Below, piece by piece: positions 1 through 8,124 of a stretch of 64,000 bases of DNA. The notes under the pieces are model-generated. The model was given only the letters and a program-made list of their open reading frames with translations. It was not told where the DNA came from and ran no database searches. The stretch's first letter is position 1; every line of letters starts with the position of its first letter. The DNA lies in assembly GCA_902780635.1 (NCBI GenBank), contig CACZGH010000018.1, positions 38,204-102,203 of the forward strand. Direction: 5' to 3'. Source of the stretch: an uncultured Prevotellaceae bacterium (lineage in GTDB: Bacteria; Bacteroidota; Bacteroidia; Bacteroidales; Bacteroidaceae). The translations under genes and the position numbers were made by a program.

Positions 1-755
1 CTGCCGTCGGCATACAGTTCCAGATTTTTCATGGGCGTGTAGGTCAACCGCTCTGCCACCTGCCAGTTGGTATGGCGGTTGACGGTCTTGTTGCTCGAGT
101 CATAGATTGGTGGCTCCGACCCTTCCGTATGCTCCACTGCCGTGTTTTGCCAGCCATCGGAATGCTGGAGCTGGAAGTTGGTGTAGGAACTGATTTTACC
201 GAAGTTGAGGGCGATGCCATCGTGCTGTCTGATGTCGCCATGGCTGCCCACCCGGCTAGTGTTTTCTAGTAACACCCCGTCCTGGTCATGTCTTTTTGTG
301 ATGATATTCACTACGCCGGCGATGGCATCCGAACCATAGAGCGCACTGGAGGCCCCTTTCACCACTTCTATTTTCTCTATGTTCTGGGGGTCGATGAGCG
401 AGAGGTCGTTTTGTCCGCCCACGTCTCCATGGATGCGTTTCCCGTCTATGAGTATCAGGATATAACTGTTGCCGAGTCCATTCATCTGCATCTGCGAGCC
501 CATGTCGTCTTCGTTGAATGCGAATGATGACATCAGGCCCGAGAGGATGTCCTCGATGCTTTTGCCCGCATAGTTGCGCAGCATCTTGTTGGTGATCACC
601 TCTGTCTGGACGGGTGCGTTTTTGAGCAGATGTTGGGTGCCGGTGCCGGTGACCACTACTTCCTGCAGGCTGTCAGAACGCCATATGTCGTCCTGAGCCT
701 GTACAGCCACGGTCAAGCATAATGCCAGCAATACTGCTGTCAGTCTTTGTCTCAT
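1..755 (-). CDS. TonB-dependent receptor, BtuB-like, 5' part (3' end outside window)
   Basis: This is an outer-membrane receptor for TonB-driven import; cobalamin or a corrinoid is the likely substrate because a cobalamin riboswitch lies directly upstream. The start codon at 755-753 gives a signal peptide ending at VQAQ, then a plug domain with EVVVTGTG, a TonB-box-like stretch, and the plug motifs YILILIDGKRI and EVVKGASSALYGSDAIAGVVN. The reading frame is open to base 1, so about 250 N-terminal residues are visible and the beta-barrel is missing. The plug and its riboswitch are clear. The substrate is inferred from the regulation, and the receptor could instead carry a cobalamin precursor. 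Confidence 0.9.
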   Translation of the reverse strand, partial: MRQRLTAVLLALCLTVAVQAQDDIWRSDSLQEVVVTGTGTQHLLKNAPVQTEVITNKMLRNYAGKSIEDILSGLMSSFAFNEDDMGSQMQMNGLGNSYILILIDGKRIHGDVGGQNDLSLIDPQNIEKIEVVKGASSALYGSDAIAGVVNIITKRHDQDGVLLENTSRVGSHGDIRQHDGIALNFGKISSYTNFQLQHSDGWQNTAVEHTEGSEPPIYDSSNKTVNRHTNWQVAERLTYTPMKNLELYADG

Positions 756-808
756 CTTCTGTTGTTTGCTTTTCTGCAACCGCATCTTCCTGTACGGGCA
801 GCATTTGA

Positions 809-985
809 TATCGGCAGGTCTTCTGACTTTCCCCGGTCTACTTTACCTTCCCGGCCTGATGGCCAGTGGCGTTATACAAATAAACCTCCATAATGGGGTT
901 ACAGCAGCAGGAACTGTTCCGGATTCTCACCGGATTCCCTTACATCGAGGCGACATCTGTCACCTGATTGCCTTTTCGGGTGCAA
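809..985 (-). promoter_or_regulatory. Cobalamin riboswitch upstream of the TonB receptor
   Basis: Read on the minus strand this leader has the hallmarks of the cobalamin (B12) aptamer: a 5' P2-P3 part with AGGGAATCCGGTGAGAATCC, the B12-box-type GCCACTGG segment, and the 3' closing GGAAAGTCAGAAGACCTGCC. It sits about 55 bases upstream of the receptor start. In this family cobalamin binding lowers expression of the downstream gene, so the receptor should be made when cobalamin is scarce. The edges are approximate. Confidence 0.93.
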
Positions 986-1014
986 AATTACAAAATAGTT
1001 ACAGAAGAGCCAAA
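983..1014 (-). promoter_or_regulatory. Bacteroides-type promoter for the riboswitch-receptor transcript
   Basis: On the minus strand a -33 TTTG (1014-1011) is followed, 20 bases later, by the -7 element TAATTTTG (990-983). This matches the Bacteroidales primary-sigma consensus and starts transcription just before the riboswitch aptamer. Confidence 0.7.
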
Positions 1015-1054
1015 TTTTGGAGCAGCGAATGCATAGAAAAGTTTTGAGAAGAAA

Positions 1055-1095
1055 GGAGTTTAGGAGTTTAGAGTTTAGGAGTTCAGGAGTGAAGC
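1055..1095. repeat. GGAGTTT/GGAGTTC heptamer repeat tract
   Basis: Several imperfect tandem copies of a seven-base unit (GGAGTTT, GGAGTTC) lie in the gap between the receptor promoter and the PL22 gene. The same unit occurs in at least four other intergenic gaps of this window (near 18.4, 33.0, 36.8 and 38.9 kb). No function is evident. Confidence 0.6.
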
Positions 1096-1172
1096 CAAAT
1101 GATTCTTTTGTTGATTCATTTTATGTTAATCTTTCTACGTGATACCATTTAGGTCATTTACTTAGGTGAAAA

Positions 1173-1204
1173 TTGCATGACACGGAAAAATTTTTGTATA
1201 TTTG
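1173..1204 (+). promoter_or_regulatory. Bacteroides-type promoter for the PL22 gene
   Basis: A TTG (1173-1175) is followed by TATATTTG (1197-1204) with 21 bases between them. It lies about 88 bases upstream of the oligogalacturonide lyase start. The spacing fits the Bacteroidales -33/-7 consensus. Confidence 0.55.
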
Positions 1205-1291
1205 TGGCGAAAAACTTATCTACAGCATTTCACATCGGTGAAACAAGCCCTGTCACGACATCTATAGACCCCAACAAATCTACTTAAAACA

Positions 1292-2629
1292 ATGAAAAAA
1301 CTGACTGTCACCCTCCTTTCCATGTTATTCCCCGTTTGTCTGATGGCGCAGATGGGTACGAGGTTTCCATCTGAGCGTAAAGTCATCAAAGACCCCTTGA
1401 CAGGAGTCGAACTGGTCTTTCTCACCAGCAAGAGCGGGACAGGGGATTCCAAGATCTATCAGACCCACAACCAATGGACGGCCGATGGAAAGTGGGTCGT
1501 CTTCCGGTCAGACCGTGTACAAGGTGAGGCACTCGCCGTCAACGAGGAAACCGGTGTCATGGTGCAAATCACCGAGGGTGGGTTCACTGGCATGCTCTGC
1601 GTGGCACGCAAGTCGATGAACCTCTATCATATGCGTGTGTGTAAGGACAAAAACGACAAACGCATAGGTATGGAGGTGGTGGAGGTGAACTTGGAACGCC
1701 TCTTTGCCGATTCCGAGGCAGGAAAACTGAAAGGCAAGAAAAACTATGAGCGCATCTGTGGCGTCATTCCCGCGGAGATGTGTTCAGAGGGTGACATGGC
1801 CCTCGATGGAAGTGAGGAATTTGTCTATTTCAGACTCGATAAGGATTATGCCCGCCAATTCCCCATTGCTGAACCCATCGCCGACAATTTCGGCCCGCGC
1901 CATATGGGGGCCGGCCCGGGAGGAATCGGTAAGATGGACTTGAAGACCGGAAAAGCAGAACCCGTGGTGAGCGTGCACTTCAAGGTGGGACATATTCAAG
2001 GCAACCCCTGGCATCCCGGCGAGGTCATCTTCTGTTGGGAAACAGGCGGGAAAGCACCACAACGCACCTGGATGGTGAATGCTGACGGCACGAATCTGCG
2101 CCCCATCTATCGTGAGACAGTGCACGACTGGGTGACCCATGAGGCCGTTATCAGCGAGGACGAATTGGTGATCGCCATCATCGGTCACCGTCCGATCAAC
2201 CTCCAAGGTGGTGAGACGGAAGGACTGGAGTCGTTCGCCTTCTCTGACGAGTGGGGACCCTCGGGCACCAAAGAGTATCCGACTGGTATTGCTGTGGTCA
2301 ACATGCGCACCCGTGAACTGACCCTGGAAGGGCAGGTGAAAGGAGACAACTTCTGGCACGTTGCGGGTTCACAGGACGGCCATTGGGTGGCAGGCGATGA
2401 CTTTGCGAGGGAACTATGGCTCATCGACCGGCACACCGGAGAGCGCATTCTCCTCACTGCCGGCCACAAGACCACCGCACGCGACCATGTGCATCCGACA
2501 TTCAAGCCCGACGGCACCGAAATAGAGATTCAGTCGGCCATGCTCAGCGAAGACGGCCGTTCGATGAACATCTGTATTGTCAGGCTGCCGCACCATCTCA
2601 TAGACCGTTACTCCAAAACCGGGAGATGA
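1292..2629 (+). CDS. PL22 oligogalacturonide lyase, periplasmic
   Basis: Predicted to cleave short unsaturated oligogalacturonides, the last depolymerising step of pectin breakdown before uptake. A signal peptide ends at CLMAQ. The body is a WD-like seven-bladed propeller with TolB-like blade strands (NQWTADGKWVVFRSDR, GSQDGHWVAGDDF). It also has the family stretch HIQGNPWHPGEVIFCWETGG and the later THEAV and HVHPTFKPDGTEI segments, which supply metal-binding histidines in characterised PL22 enzymes. The 445-residue length is about normal. Three CE8/PL1 pectin genes are at the other end of the window, which supports the pectin role, though this gene stands alone with its own promoter. Family assignment is strong; the substrate is from family knowledge. 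Confidence 0.85.
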   Translation: MKKLTVTLLSMLFPVCLMAQMGTRFPSERKVIKDPLTGVELVFLTSKSGTGDSKIYQTHNQWTADGKWVVFRSDRVQGEALAVNEETGVMVQITEGGFTGMLCVARKSMNLYHMRVCKDKNDKRIGMEVVEVNLERLFADSEAGKLKGKKNYERICGVIPAEMCSEGDMALDGSEEFVYFRLDKDYARQFPIAEPIADNFGPRHMGAGPGGIGKMDLKTGKAEPVVSVHFKVGHIQGNPWHPGEVIFCWETGGKAPQRTWMVNADGTNLRPIYRETVHDWVTHEAVISEDELVIAIIGHRPINLQGGETEGLESFAFSDEWGPSGTKEYPTGIAVVNMRTRELTLEGQVKGDNFWHVAGSQDGHWVAGDDFARELWLIDRHTGERILLTAGHKTTARDHVHPTFKPDGTEIEIQSAMLSEDGRSMNICIVRLPHHLIDRYSKTGR

Positions 2630-2654
2630 ATCTCTGTTGAGAGCTACACACGAC

Positions 2655-3476
2655 CTAAAAGTACTCTTCGATGGTTTCACGATCACCGATCGTCCATTCT
2701 ACCACCTTTCCTTCTGGGTCTATCAGCACGTATGTAGGGGCTGCAACGATGCCATATCTCTCTGCTACGCTGTCTTCTTGATCGAAAACGAGTTTCCAGG
2801 GCAGTGCGTTCTCTTGGACGGCTTTTTTCCACTTGTCTTTCTGGTCGTGAAAGGCAACGCCAACAATCTCTAGTTGGTCACGATGCTGCTCATAGAAAGC
2901 TTTCATTTGAGGGAAAGCTGCGATGCAGTTGACGCACCATGAGCCCCAGAAGTCGAGCAGGACGTATCGCCCACGGAGTGACGACAACGTCAGTTGTTTG
3001 CCGTTGATGTCCTCAAGGGTGAAATCCTTGGCTTCTTTTCCGATGGGACAGGCCTCGCGTGTCTTGGCGGTCATCTCGTCAAACTCCTTGATTCCAGCGT
3101 CGTAAGCGTCATAGAGTTTCTTCATGTTCCCGTTCCTGGCACGTTCTGATATGGCAGAAAGGCATTTCCTGCCATTGCCGACTCCATTGACATGTCCTAA
3201 CAGATACACTGAGCCGTCGCTGTCGGGGTGACTCAGCACATAGTCCAGGACAGCGTGGTTCTTGACTTTTTGGTCGGTGATGCCTTGTACCACAGCTTCT
3301 GCCTCTCGTATCTGCTGGTAAGTGACAGGCGATTGGCTGGCGGTGATGGAGTCGATCGCTTGATAGCCGTATTCAAGCACGATGATCGAGTCTGCCTTCA
3401 CGCTCTCAGGTTGTGCCCATGCAGATAATGGGAGTGCGAGGGCGAGCAGGATGGTGATGATGACTTGCTTGTTCAT
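2655..3476 (-). CDS. TlpA/AhpC-TSA-type thiol-disulfide protein, exported
   Basis: A 273-residue exported protein with a signal peptide ending at SAWAQ, a roughly 120-residue helical N-terminal region, and a C-terminal thioredoxin fold (from DFTLEDINGKQLTLSSLRG to the end). The redox motif is WCVNC and the cis-proline region is APTYVLIDPEGK. Such Bacteroidales proteins reduce or exchange disulfides in the periplasm; partners are unknown. It is the last gene of a likely three-gene minus-strand unit with the two upstream genes (21 bases separate it from the next gene) and ends convergently with the PL22 gene 26 bases away. Confidence 0.82.
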   Translation of the reverse strand: MNKQVIITILLALALPLSAWAQPESVKADSIIVLEYGYQAIDSITASQSPVTYQQIREAEAVVQGITDQKVKNHAVLDYVLSHPDSDGSVYLLGHVNGVGNGRKCLSAISERARNGNMKKLYDAYDAGIKEFDEMTAKTREACPIGKEAKDFTLEDINGKQLTLSSLRGRYVLLDFWGSWCVNCIAAFPQMKAFYEQHRDQLEIVGVAFHDQKDKWKKAVQENALPWKLVFDQEDSVAERYGIVAAPTYVLIDPEGKVVEWTIGDRETIEEYF

Positions 3477-3497
3477 ATTCGCTAGCGGTTGTGGCCG

Positions 3498-4205
3498 TTA
3501 TTCCAAACCCTTCCACTGGCCCTTGATCTGCTTACACTGCGTGTAGAGCGAGGGACAGTTGAAAACCTGGTGGAGGGGGCTGTCGGGCTGTCGGATGATC
3601 TCCACCTGCCGCTGTTCGGTGTCCCATCCCTTGCCCATGATGTAGATATACATCACGGTTCCGTCGCCCATGATTTGCATCTTTTGATGCGAGTTGACAC
3701 TGGCTTTCATCTCGACGGTATAAGGCCGCTGTGGGGTATAACCATTCTCTGGTGTGGCCCCCTTGAGCACGGCTGCCGGCAGATAAGGCTGCAAATATGG
3801 GTCATTGGACGGGGCAAACTTGGCTGGTCCGAATTTGGTGTTGAGGATAGATGTGACGGAGTTGACATTCGAGGGATAGCATAGCAGTTTCAGGCACTGA
3901 AGCCCCATCTCCCGGTCACGCCGATAGAGTTCTATGGCCATGGGCATCATGGCAGCAGCACCATGAGGCGTCTTGCCCAGAAACTGGGTGTAGACGGCCT
4001 CAAACTCGGTATAGTCGGTGGGGATATGCGTGAAGGTCACCAAGCCTGTTGCCTTGGCATTGTATTCACTGGCATTGAACGTCCCCATCATGGTATACGT
4101 ATGTGACTCATAAGTAAACGTCATTGGTTGGTTTTGAGCATCAGCTGTCAAACCTGAAAATGATAACATCATCGCTATAATTATTTTTGTTAGTTTATTC
4201 ATCAT
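3498..4205 (-). CDS. Exported protein of unknown function
   Basis: I do not recognise a named function. The frame is open further upstream into the reductase gene, but the start at 4205 (or the adjacent ATG at 4202) gives a clear signal peptide (MNKLTKIIIAMMLSFSGLTADAQ) and lies 10 bases after the reductase stop. The mature part begins with a strand-rich segment (MTFTYESHTYTMMGTF) and includes a HGAAAMMPMAIELYRRDREMG helix and several YIYIMGKGWDTEQR-like strands. It resembles uncharacterised secreted Bacteroidales families. It is probably co-transcribed with the reductase and the TlpA protein. Confidence 0.7.
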   Translation of the reverse strand: MMNKLTKIIIAMMLSFSGLTADAQNQPMTFTYESHTYTMMGTFNASEYNAKATGLVTFTHIPTDYTEFEAVYTQFLGKTPHGAAAMMPMAIELYRRDREMGLQCLKLLCYPSNVNSVTSILNTKFGPAKFAPSNDPYLQPYLPAAVLKGATPENGYTPQRPYTVEMKASVNSHQKMQIMGDGTVMYIYIMGKGWDTEQRQVEIIRQPDSPLHQVFNCPSLYTQCKQIKGQWKGLE

Positions 4206-4215
4206 TTTTTTATGC

Positions 4216-4860
4216 TTAGTTGAGAATACTTTCTGCCATTCGTTTCCCGGCATCGAATGCTTTTTGCAAATCATCCTCCCAATGCTCTTCGCGATACTTG
4301 CGCTTGGCTTCTTCGGAGAATCCAGCCAGTTCGTAATTGGTGTAATTCTTCACTTGATAAGTGTTGTAGGCGGTCAGTTTTTCGGGTTGGCCAAGCGCCT
4401 GTGCGATGCAATATTCCATCGAACCGTAACCGTTGCAATTGTTTTGCGTCTCAGTTCCGTTTTGTGTCTCTATCAGTAAGACCGGCATCCGTTTCGGAGC
4501 CGTCAGACTATAGTCATTATAAGAGAGCCAAGGGAATGCCAGTCGCTCCAGGAAGGCGCGCATCTGTCCTGTCACCTCACCGAAATAGTTGGGCGAACCA
4601 AGCACCAGTCCGTCAGCTTGGGCAATCTCTTCCAGTACAGGGGTCAGTCCATCCTTGAACTTACAGACGTTTGTTGCCTTGCCCTTGACTTTGCAGGCCA
4701 TACACGACATGCAGCCCTTGTAATCGAGACCATACAGGCGGATGGTCTTTACATCTATCTGGTCACTGACCGAGGTTGCCCCTTCGGCAAATTTCTTGAG
4801 CATCGAGGCCGTGTTGAATGTCTTGCGAGGGCCTCCGTCGATGATGATGATCGTCTTCAT
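4216..4860 (-). CDS. Flavodoxin-fold NAD(P)H-dependent FMN oxidoreductase
   Basis: A 214-residue cytosolic flavoprotein of the NADPH-dependent FMN reductase / iron-sulfur flavoprotein group. The N-terminus is the phosphate-binding strand-loop (IIIIDGGPRKTFNTASML), followed by the cysteine cluster GCMSCMACK typical of this group and a later lone Cys (NVCKFKDGL). The flavin-binding GSPNYFGEVTGQMRAFLERL segment follows. Four cysteines could bind an Fe-S cluster or be redox-active, but the sequence alone does not decide. It is the first gene of a likely operon under the promoter at 4910-4941. Confidence 0.85.
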   Translation of the reverse strand: MKTIIIIDGGPRKTFNTASMLKKFAEGATSVSDQIDVKTIRLYGLDYKGCMSCMACKVKGKATNVCKFKDGLTPVLEEIAQADGLVLGSPNYFGEVTGQMRAFLERLAFPWLSYNDYSLTAPKRMPVLLIETQNGTETQNNCNGYGSMEYCIAQALGQPEKLTAYNTYQVKNYTNYELAGFSEEAKRKYREEHWEDDLQKAFDAGKRMAESILN

Positions 4861-4909
4861 TCTTTTACTTCTTTAGTGTTTTTCTTCAACTATGTTAGCA
4901 AATACCTTG

Positions 4910-4941
4910 CAAAGATAATGAATTGTCGGCATTTTACACAA
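4910..4941 (-). promoter_or_regulatory. Bacteroides-type promoter for the reductase operon
   Basis: On the minus strand TTG (4941-4939), 21 bases, then TATCTTTG (4917-4910). It reads toward the flavodoxin-fold gene 50 bases away and is divergent from the guanine deaminase promoter. Confidence 0.6.
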
Positions 4942-4990
4942 TTTTGCGCCATAGATTTGTATGAGTCGTTTCGTATTTGTCTGGTAAAAG

Positions 4991-5010
4991 GTTTTGCACA
5001 CATGCAAAAC
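4991..5010. promoter_or_regulatory. Palindromic candidate operator between divergent promoters
   Basis: A perfect inverted repeat, GTTTTGCA-CACA-TGCAAAAC, lies between the divergent promoters of the reductase operon and guanine deaminase, about 30 bases upstream of the latter's -33 box. The position suits an activator or repressor site. The binding protein is unknown. Confidence 0.4.
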
Positions 5011-5039
5011 ACGGGAATTTTGTGAATGATGGTCATTCT

Positions 5040-5070
5040 TTTGCACTTTCGTCTTTTTTTTATATATTTG
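5040..5070 (+). promoter_or_regulatory. Bacteroides-type promoter for guanine deaminase
   Basis: TTTG (5040-5043), 19 bases, then TATATTTG (5063-5070), a near-consensus Bacteroidales promoter. The transcript would have a leader of about 95 bases before the start at 5173. Confidence 0.7.
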
Positions 5071-5172
5071 CACATTGAAAGGAGTATTGTATTTTTAAAG
5101 CCCTTGAACCTTCTGAACTTTTGACTTCCCAAAGGTAGATCGTACGTAAAAAAACATAATCAATATTGCAAT

Positions 5173-6450
5173 ATGAAGAAAATCTATAAAGCTCATATCC
5201 TCTTTACGAAGGAGCAAAGCCACTTCGAGGTGTTTGAAAACGGCTATGTCGCCGTGGGCGCTGATGGGCGTGTGATAGACGTGGCGGCAGACTTGACCTC
5301 ATTGGATAGTGAGGATGCAGAAGTCATTGATTTCGGCGACCGTCTGTTGATTCCTGCCATGAACGACATGCATGTGCATGCCCCGCAGGTGCGTAACCAG
5401 GGTGTGGCGATGGATCTGGAACTCCTGCCATGGTTGCAAAACTACACCTTCCCCGAGGAGTCGAAGTATGCCGACATCCATTACGCTGAGAGCATGTATC
5501 GTCGTTTCCTGCATACCCAATGGCTTTTTGGCACGATGCGCAGTTGCGTGTTCGGCACCGTCCACACGGAAAGTACCCGCCTGCTGATGAAACTGTATCA
5601 GGAAACGGGCATGGGTGCTCTGGTCGGCAAGGTCGCCATGAACCGCCATTGTCCTGAAGCACTCAGCGAAGACGTGGAGGCCGCCGTCGAAGGTAATGAA
5701 CGGCTGATTGCGGAATTCAACCAGCCAGATGCGTTGGTGCGACCCATTATCACGCCCCGTTTTGTGCCGTCGTGCACACCCGAGTTGCTGAGAGCATGCG
5801 GCGAACTGGCCATCAAGTACCACTTGCCTGTACAGTCGCACTTGTCGGAGAACACTTCGGAGATTGCCTGGGTGGCAGAGTTGGAGCCTGAGAGCAAGAG
5901 TTATGGTGATGCCTACAACCGCTATGGACTTTTCGGACAGACACCCACTATCATGGCTCACTGTGTGTGGACCGATGGGCATGAACTGGAACTGATGAAG
6001 CACAACCAAGTCATGGTGGCACACTGTCCTACATCTAACTACAATTTGGCGTCGGGCATGGCACCCGTCCGTACTTTTCTCGAAGAGGGCTTGCGTGTCG
6101 GTCTGGGCAGCGACATCAGCGGTGGGCACGACCTGAACATGTTCCGCATGTTGGTATATGCCATCCAGGTCAGTAAGATGCACTACCAATTGAATCACAA
6201 CAAACATTTTCTTACCCTGCCCGAAATTTTCTGGATCGCCACCAAGTCGGCAGGTAGTTTCTTTGGCAAGGTGGGCAGTTTCGAGCCGGGCTACGAGTTC
6301 GACGCATTGGTCATCGACGACGGCGTGCTCAACTTCGACAACTACACCTTGCAGGAACGTCTGGAGCGGTTTATCTACCTTGGCGATGACCGCCAGATCT
6401 CACACCGCTTCTGCCGCGGAAAACTGATTGCGGAGCCAGTCGTCAAATGA
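5173..6450 (+). CDS. guaD: Guanine deaminase (amidohydrolase superfamily)
   Basis: Predicted to deaminate guanine to xanthine and ammonia in the cytosol, a purine salvage or nitrogen-release step. The metal ligands are all visible: His67 and His69 in NDMHVHAPQ, His223 in QSHLSEN, His263 in MAHCVW, and Asp314 in LGSDISGGHDLNMF. The Gly-rich SGGH segment after the Asp matches guanine deaminases rather than chlorohydrolases. The length of 425 residues is normal. There is no signal peptide. A DUF4421 gene follows closely. Another purine or pterin deaminase of the same subgroup is possible but less likely. Confidence 0.85.
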   Translation: MKKIYKAHILFTKEQSHFEVFENGYVAVGADGRVIDVAADLTSLDSEDAEVIDFGDRLLIPAMNDMHVHAPQVRNQGVAMDLELLPWLQNYTFPEESKYADIHYAESMYRRFLHTQWLFGTMRSCVFGTVHTESTRLLMKLYQETGMGALVGKVAMNRHCPEALSEDVEAAVEGNERLIAEFNQPDALVRPIITPRFVPSCTPELLRACGELAIKYHLPVQSHLSENTSEIAWVAELEPESKSYGDAYNRYGLFGQTPTIMAHCVWTDGHELELMKHNQVMVAHCPTSNYNLASGMAPVRTFLEEGLRVGLGSDISGGHDLNMFRMLVYAIQVSKMHYQLNHNKHFLTLPEIFWIATKSAGSFFGKVGSFEPGYEFDALVIDDGVLNFDNYTLQERLERFIYLGDDRQISHRFCRGKLIAEPVVK

Positions 6451-6475
6451 CAGACATTTAAAGTTAATCTTGAAG

Positions 6476-7630
6476 GTGAAGAAGACTTTTCTTTTTTTGA
6501 TGATGCTTGCCTCGTGTGCACAGGTGTGGGCAGATGGTGGGGTGGTACGCTTTTTCAAGAAGTTGGGTGCTACCATCGACTCGATGTCTGTCCGCGGACT
6601 TGACCCGCGTTACATTAGTTCGCCGGAGAAGCCTTGGCAGATCATCCTCAAGAGCAACATCAACCAGAGCGACTTGAAGATGAAAGCCACCTTTGACGGC
6701 AAGGAGAAGTTCAGCGAGGATTTTGGCGAGATCCATTGGGAACCACGCATAAAGTCTGACATCTCCGCCTCTGTGGGTTTGTGGGCGGGTTACCGTGGTT
6801 ACGGACTGGGCTACTCCAAAAACGTGAGGGGCAAGGGAGGCGTCTTCAGACTCGGGGCCACGGGAGGATCCTATGGTGCCAACCTTAGGATCAACACGTT
6901 TCAGACGGATGAACCAACCGTTCGATTGTCGGGTTATATGCCTACATGGACAGACGCGGTCCTCGATTATTACCTTTTGAGCCCTATCAAGGTGAGGCTC
7001 TTCACCATCGATGCTTACTACCTCTTCAACGGGAAGCGGTTCTCTTATGCGGCAGCTTACGATCAGAGCGTCATTCAGAAACGTTCTTCTGGCTCGCTGA
7101 TGGTGGGCGGCATGTACGATCACTCCACAGTGAGTTATGAAAAAGGTTTGAATGGCGACTTTATCCTCTACATGAACGATATAGGCAAGATTAAACAATA
7201 TCAGGCAAGTCTCGGCGGTGGGTATGCCTACAACCTCGTTCCCTGCAAAGGACTGCTCATCAGCGGCATGGGGATGGTGACGATGACGCTTTACAACCGG
7301 TTGGATGTTTGGAAATACAATTCCAGAATTAGGATGGAATCCATTGAGGAACAAAAGAATCCCACCCCGTATGAGCAGGATGACGGTGAATCCAACGGCG
7401 GCGTTATGGACCTCTTAGCTGTGTGGCCGTTGGAGGATGACCCCAAAGATACCCAGCACAGCCGTATGACGCCCATCATCGACACCATGTTTTCTGTGAC
7501 CTACAATGTGGGCAACTGGTTTATCAATGCCAATGCCCAATACAATCATTTCTTCTTCAAGCACAGCAAGAACGAAGGCTCCTTCACCGACTGGTATGTG
7601 AATGCCTCTATCGGACTGAGACTGAGATAG
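6476..7630 (+). CDS. DUF4421 outer-membrane-type protein
   Basis: An exported protein matching the DUF4421 family of Bacteroidales, recognised by the early GLDPRYISSPEKPWQ segment and repeated amphipathic strands that suggest a small beta-barrel (GYGLGYSKN, ASLGGGYAYNL, WYVNASIGLRLR at the extreme C-terminus). The chosen GTG start at 6476 begins VKKTFLFLMMLASCAQVWADGG, a good signal peptide. An ATG at 6428 would add 16 residues overlapping guanine deaminase and bury the signal sequence. Function is unknown. The last residues, ending in an arginine after alternating hydrophobics, fit a barrel strand. Confidence 0.7.
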   Translation: MKKTFLFLMMLASCAQVWADGGVVRFFKKLGATIDSMSVRGLDPRYISSPEKPWQIILKSNINQSDLKMKATFDGKEKFSEDFGEIHWEPRIKSDISASVGLWAGYRGYGLGYSKNVRGKGGVFRLGATGGSYGANLRINTFQTDEPTVRLSGYMPTWTDAVLDYYLLSPIKVRLFTIDAYYLFNGKRFSYAAAYDQSVIQKRSSGSLMVGGMYDHSTVSYEKGLNGDFILYMNDIGKIKQYQASLGGGYAYNLVPCKGLLISGMGMVTMTLYNRLDVWKYNSRIRMESIEEQKNPTPYEQDDGESNGGVMDLLAVWPLEDDPKDTQHSRMTPIIDTMFSVTYNVGNWFINANAQYNHFFFKHSKNEGSFTDWYVNASIGLRLR

Positions 7631-7799
7631 TTCAGATAGACATCAATGACCTGCTCCACACCGCCTTTTTTCTTAAACAAGTAGAATGACTCAGTCTGTG
7701 AGCAGTCTCTCAACAGATCTATCGTTGAATGTCTAGAGCGGCAAGAGTGATTATATTGGCTCAATATATCCCTGTAATATGTTTTTTCATCTCTTTTAC

Positions 7800-7830
7800 T
7801 TGCACAGATTATCTTTTTTCACTAAATTTG
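7800..7830 (+). promoter_or_regulatory. Bacteroides-type promoter with a long leader, upstream of the DGR operon
   Basis: TTG (7800-7802), 20 bases, then TAAATTTG (7823-7830). No other good promoter is visible before the gene at 8125, so the transcript would carry a leader of about 285 bases. The 495-base gap from 7631 to 8124 otherwise holds no convincing gene. Confidence 0.55.
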
Positions 7831-7853
7831 TGCCGATACAAAAACAAATAGAG

Positions 7854-7901
7854 GAGCGTGACAGTTCCCTGAGTCTTTTGGAACAAGGACCTTTAACGCT
7901 C
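7854..7901 (+). other. Nested stem-loop in the leader of the DGR operon
   Basis: An outer stem GAGCGT (7854-7859) / ACGCTC (7896-7901) encloses an inner stem GTTCC (7864-7868) / GGAAC (7880-7884). It lies about 25 bases after the predicted promoter. It may be a regulatory leader structure, but the stems are short and could be chance. Confidence 0.3.
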
Positions 7902-8124
7902 GTGTTCGTTTGCTGGGACAACATCAATATCGGAATGTTGTTATCAGAATACCATTCTCCAAGAAAATAAGACGTTTATAAGTATACACAATAAGAAGTG
8001 AGCTATTGACTGCTGTCTTCTGGGTGGATAACATAACGACAGACAGAGAAAGGTTGAGATGAGGGAGCGATATTTATAACCTTAAACCGAATTAGATAGT
8101 GACATAATATAACCAATACGTACA

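Noticed and set aside
766-1047. An open frame of 93 codons on the plus strand
   Set aside because: It lies inside the cobalamin riboswitch of the receptor on the other strand and has no signal, domain or homologue I recognise.
5299-6207. A 302-codon open frame antisense to guanine deaminase
   Set aside because: It is rich in His and Gln runs typical of antisense translation and lies wholly opposite a strong gene.
7779-7970. An open frame of 63 codons on the plus strand in the leader of the DGR operon
   Set aside because: It overlaps the predicted promoter and leader and has no protein-like composition.
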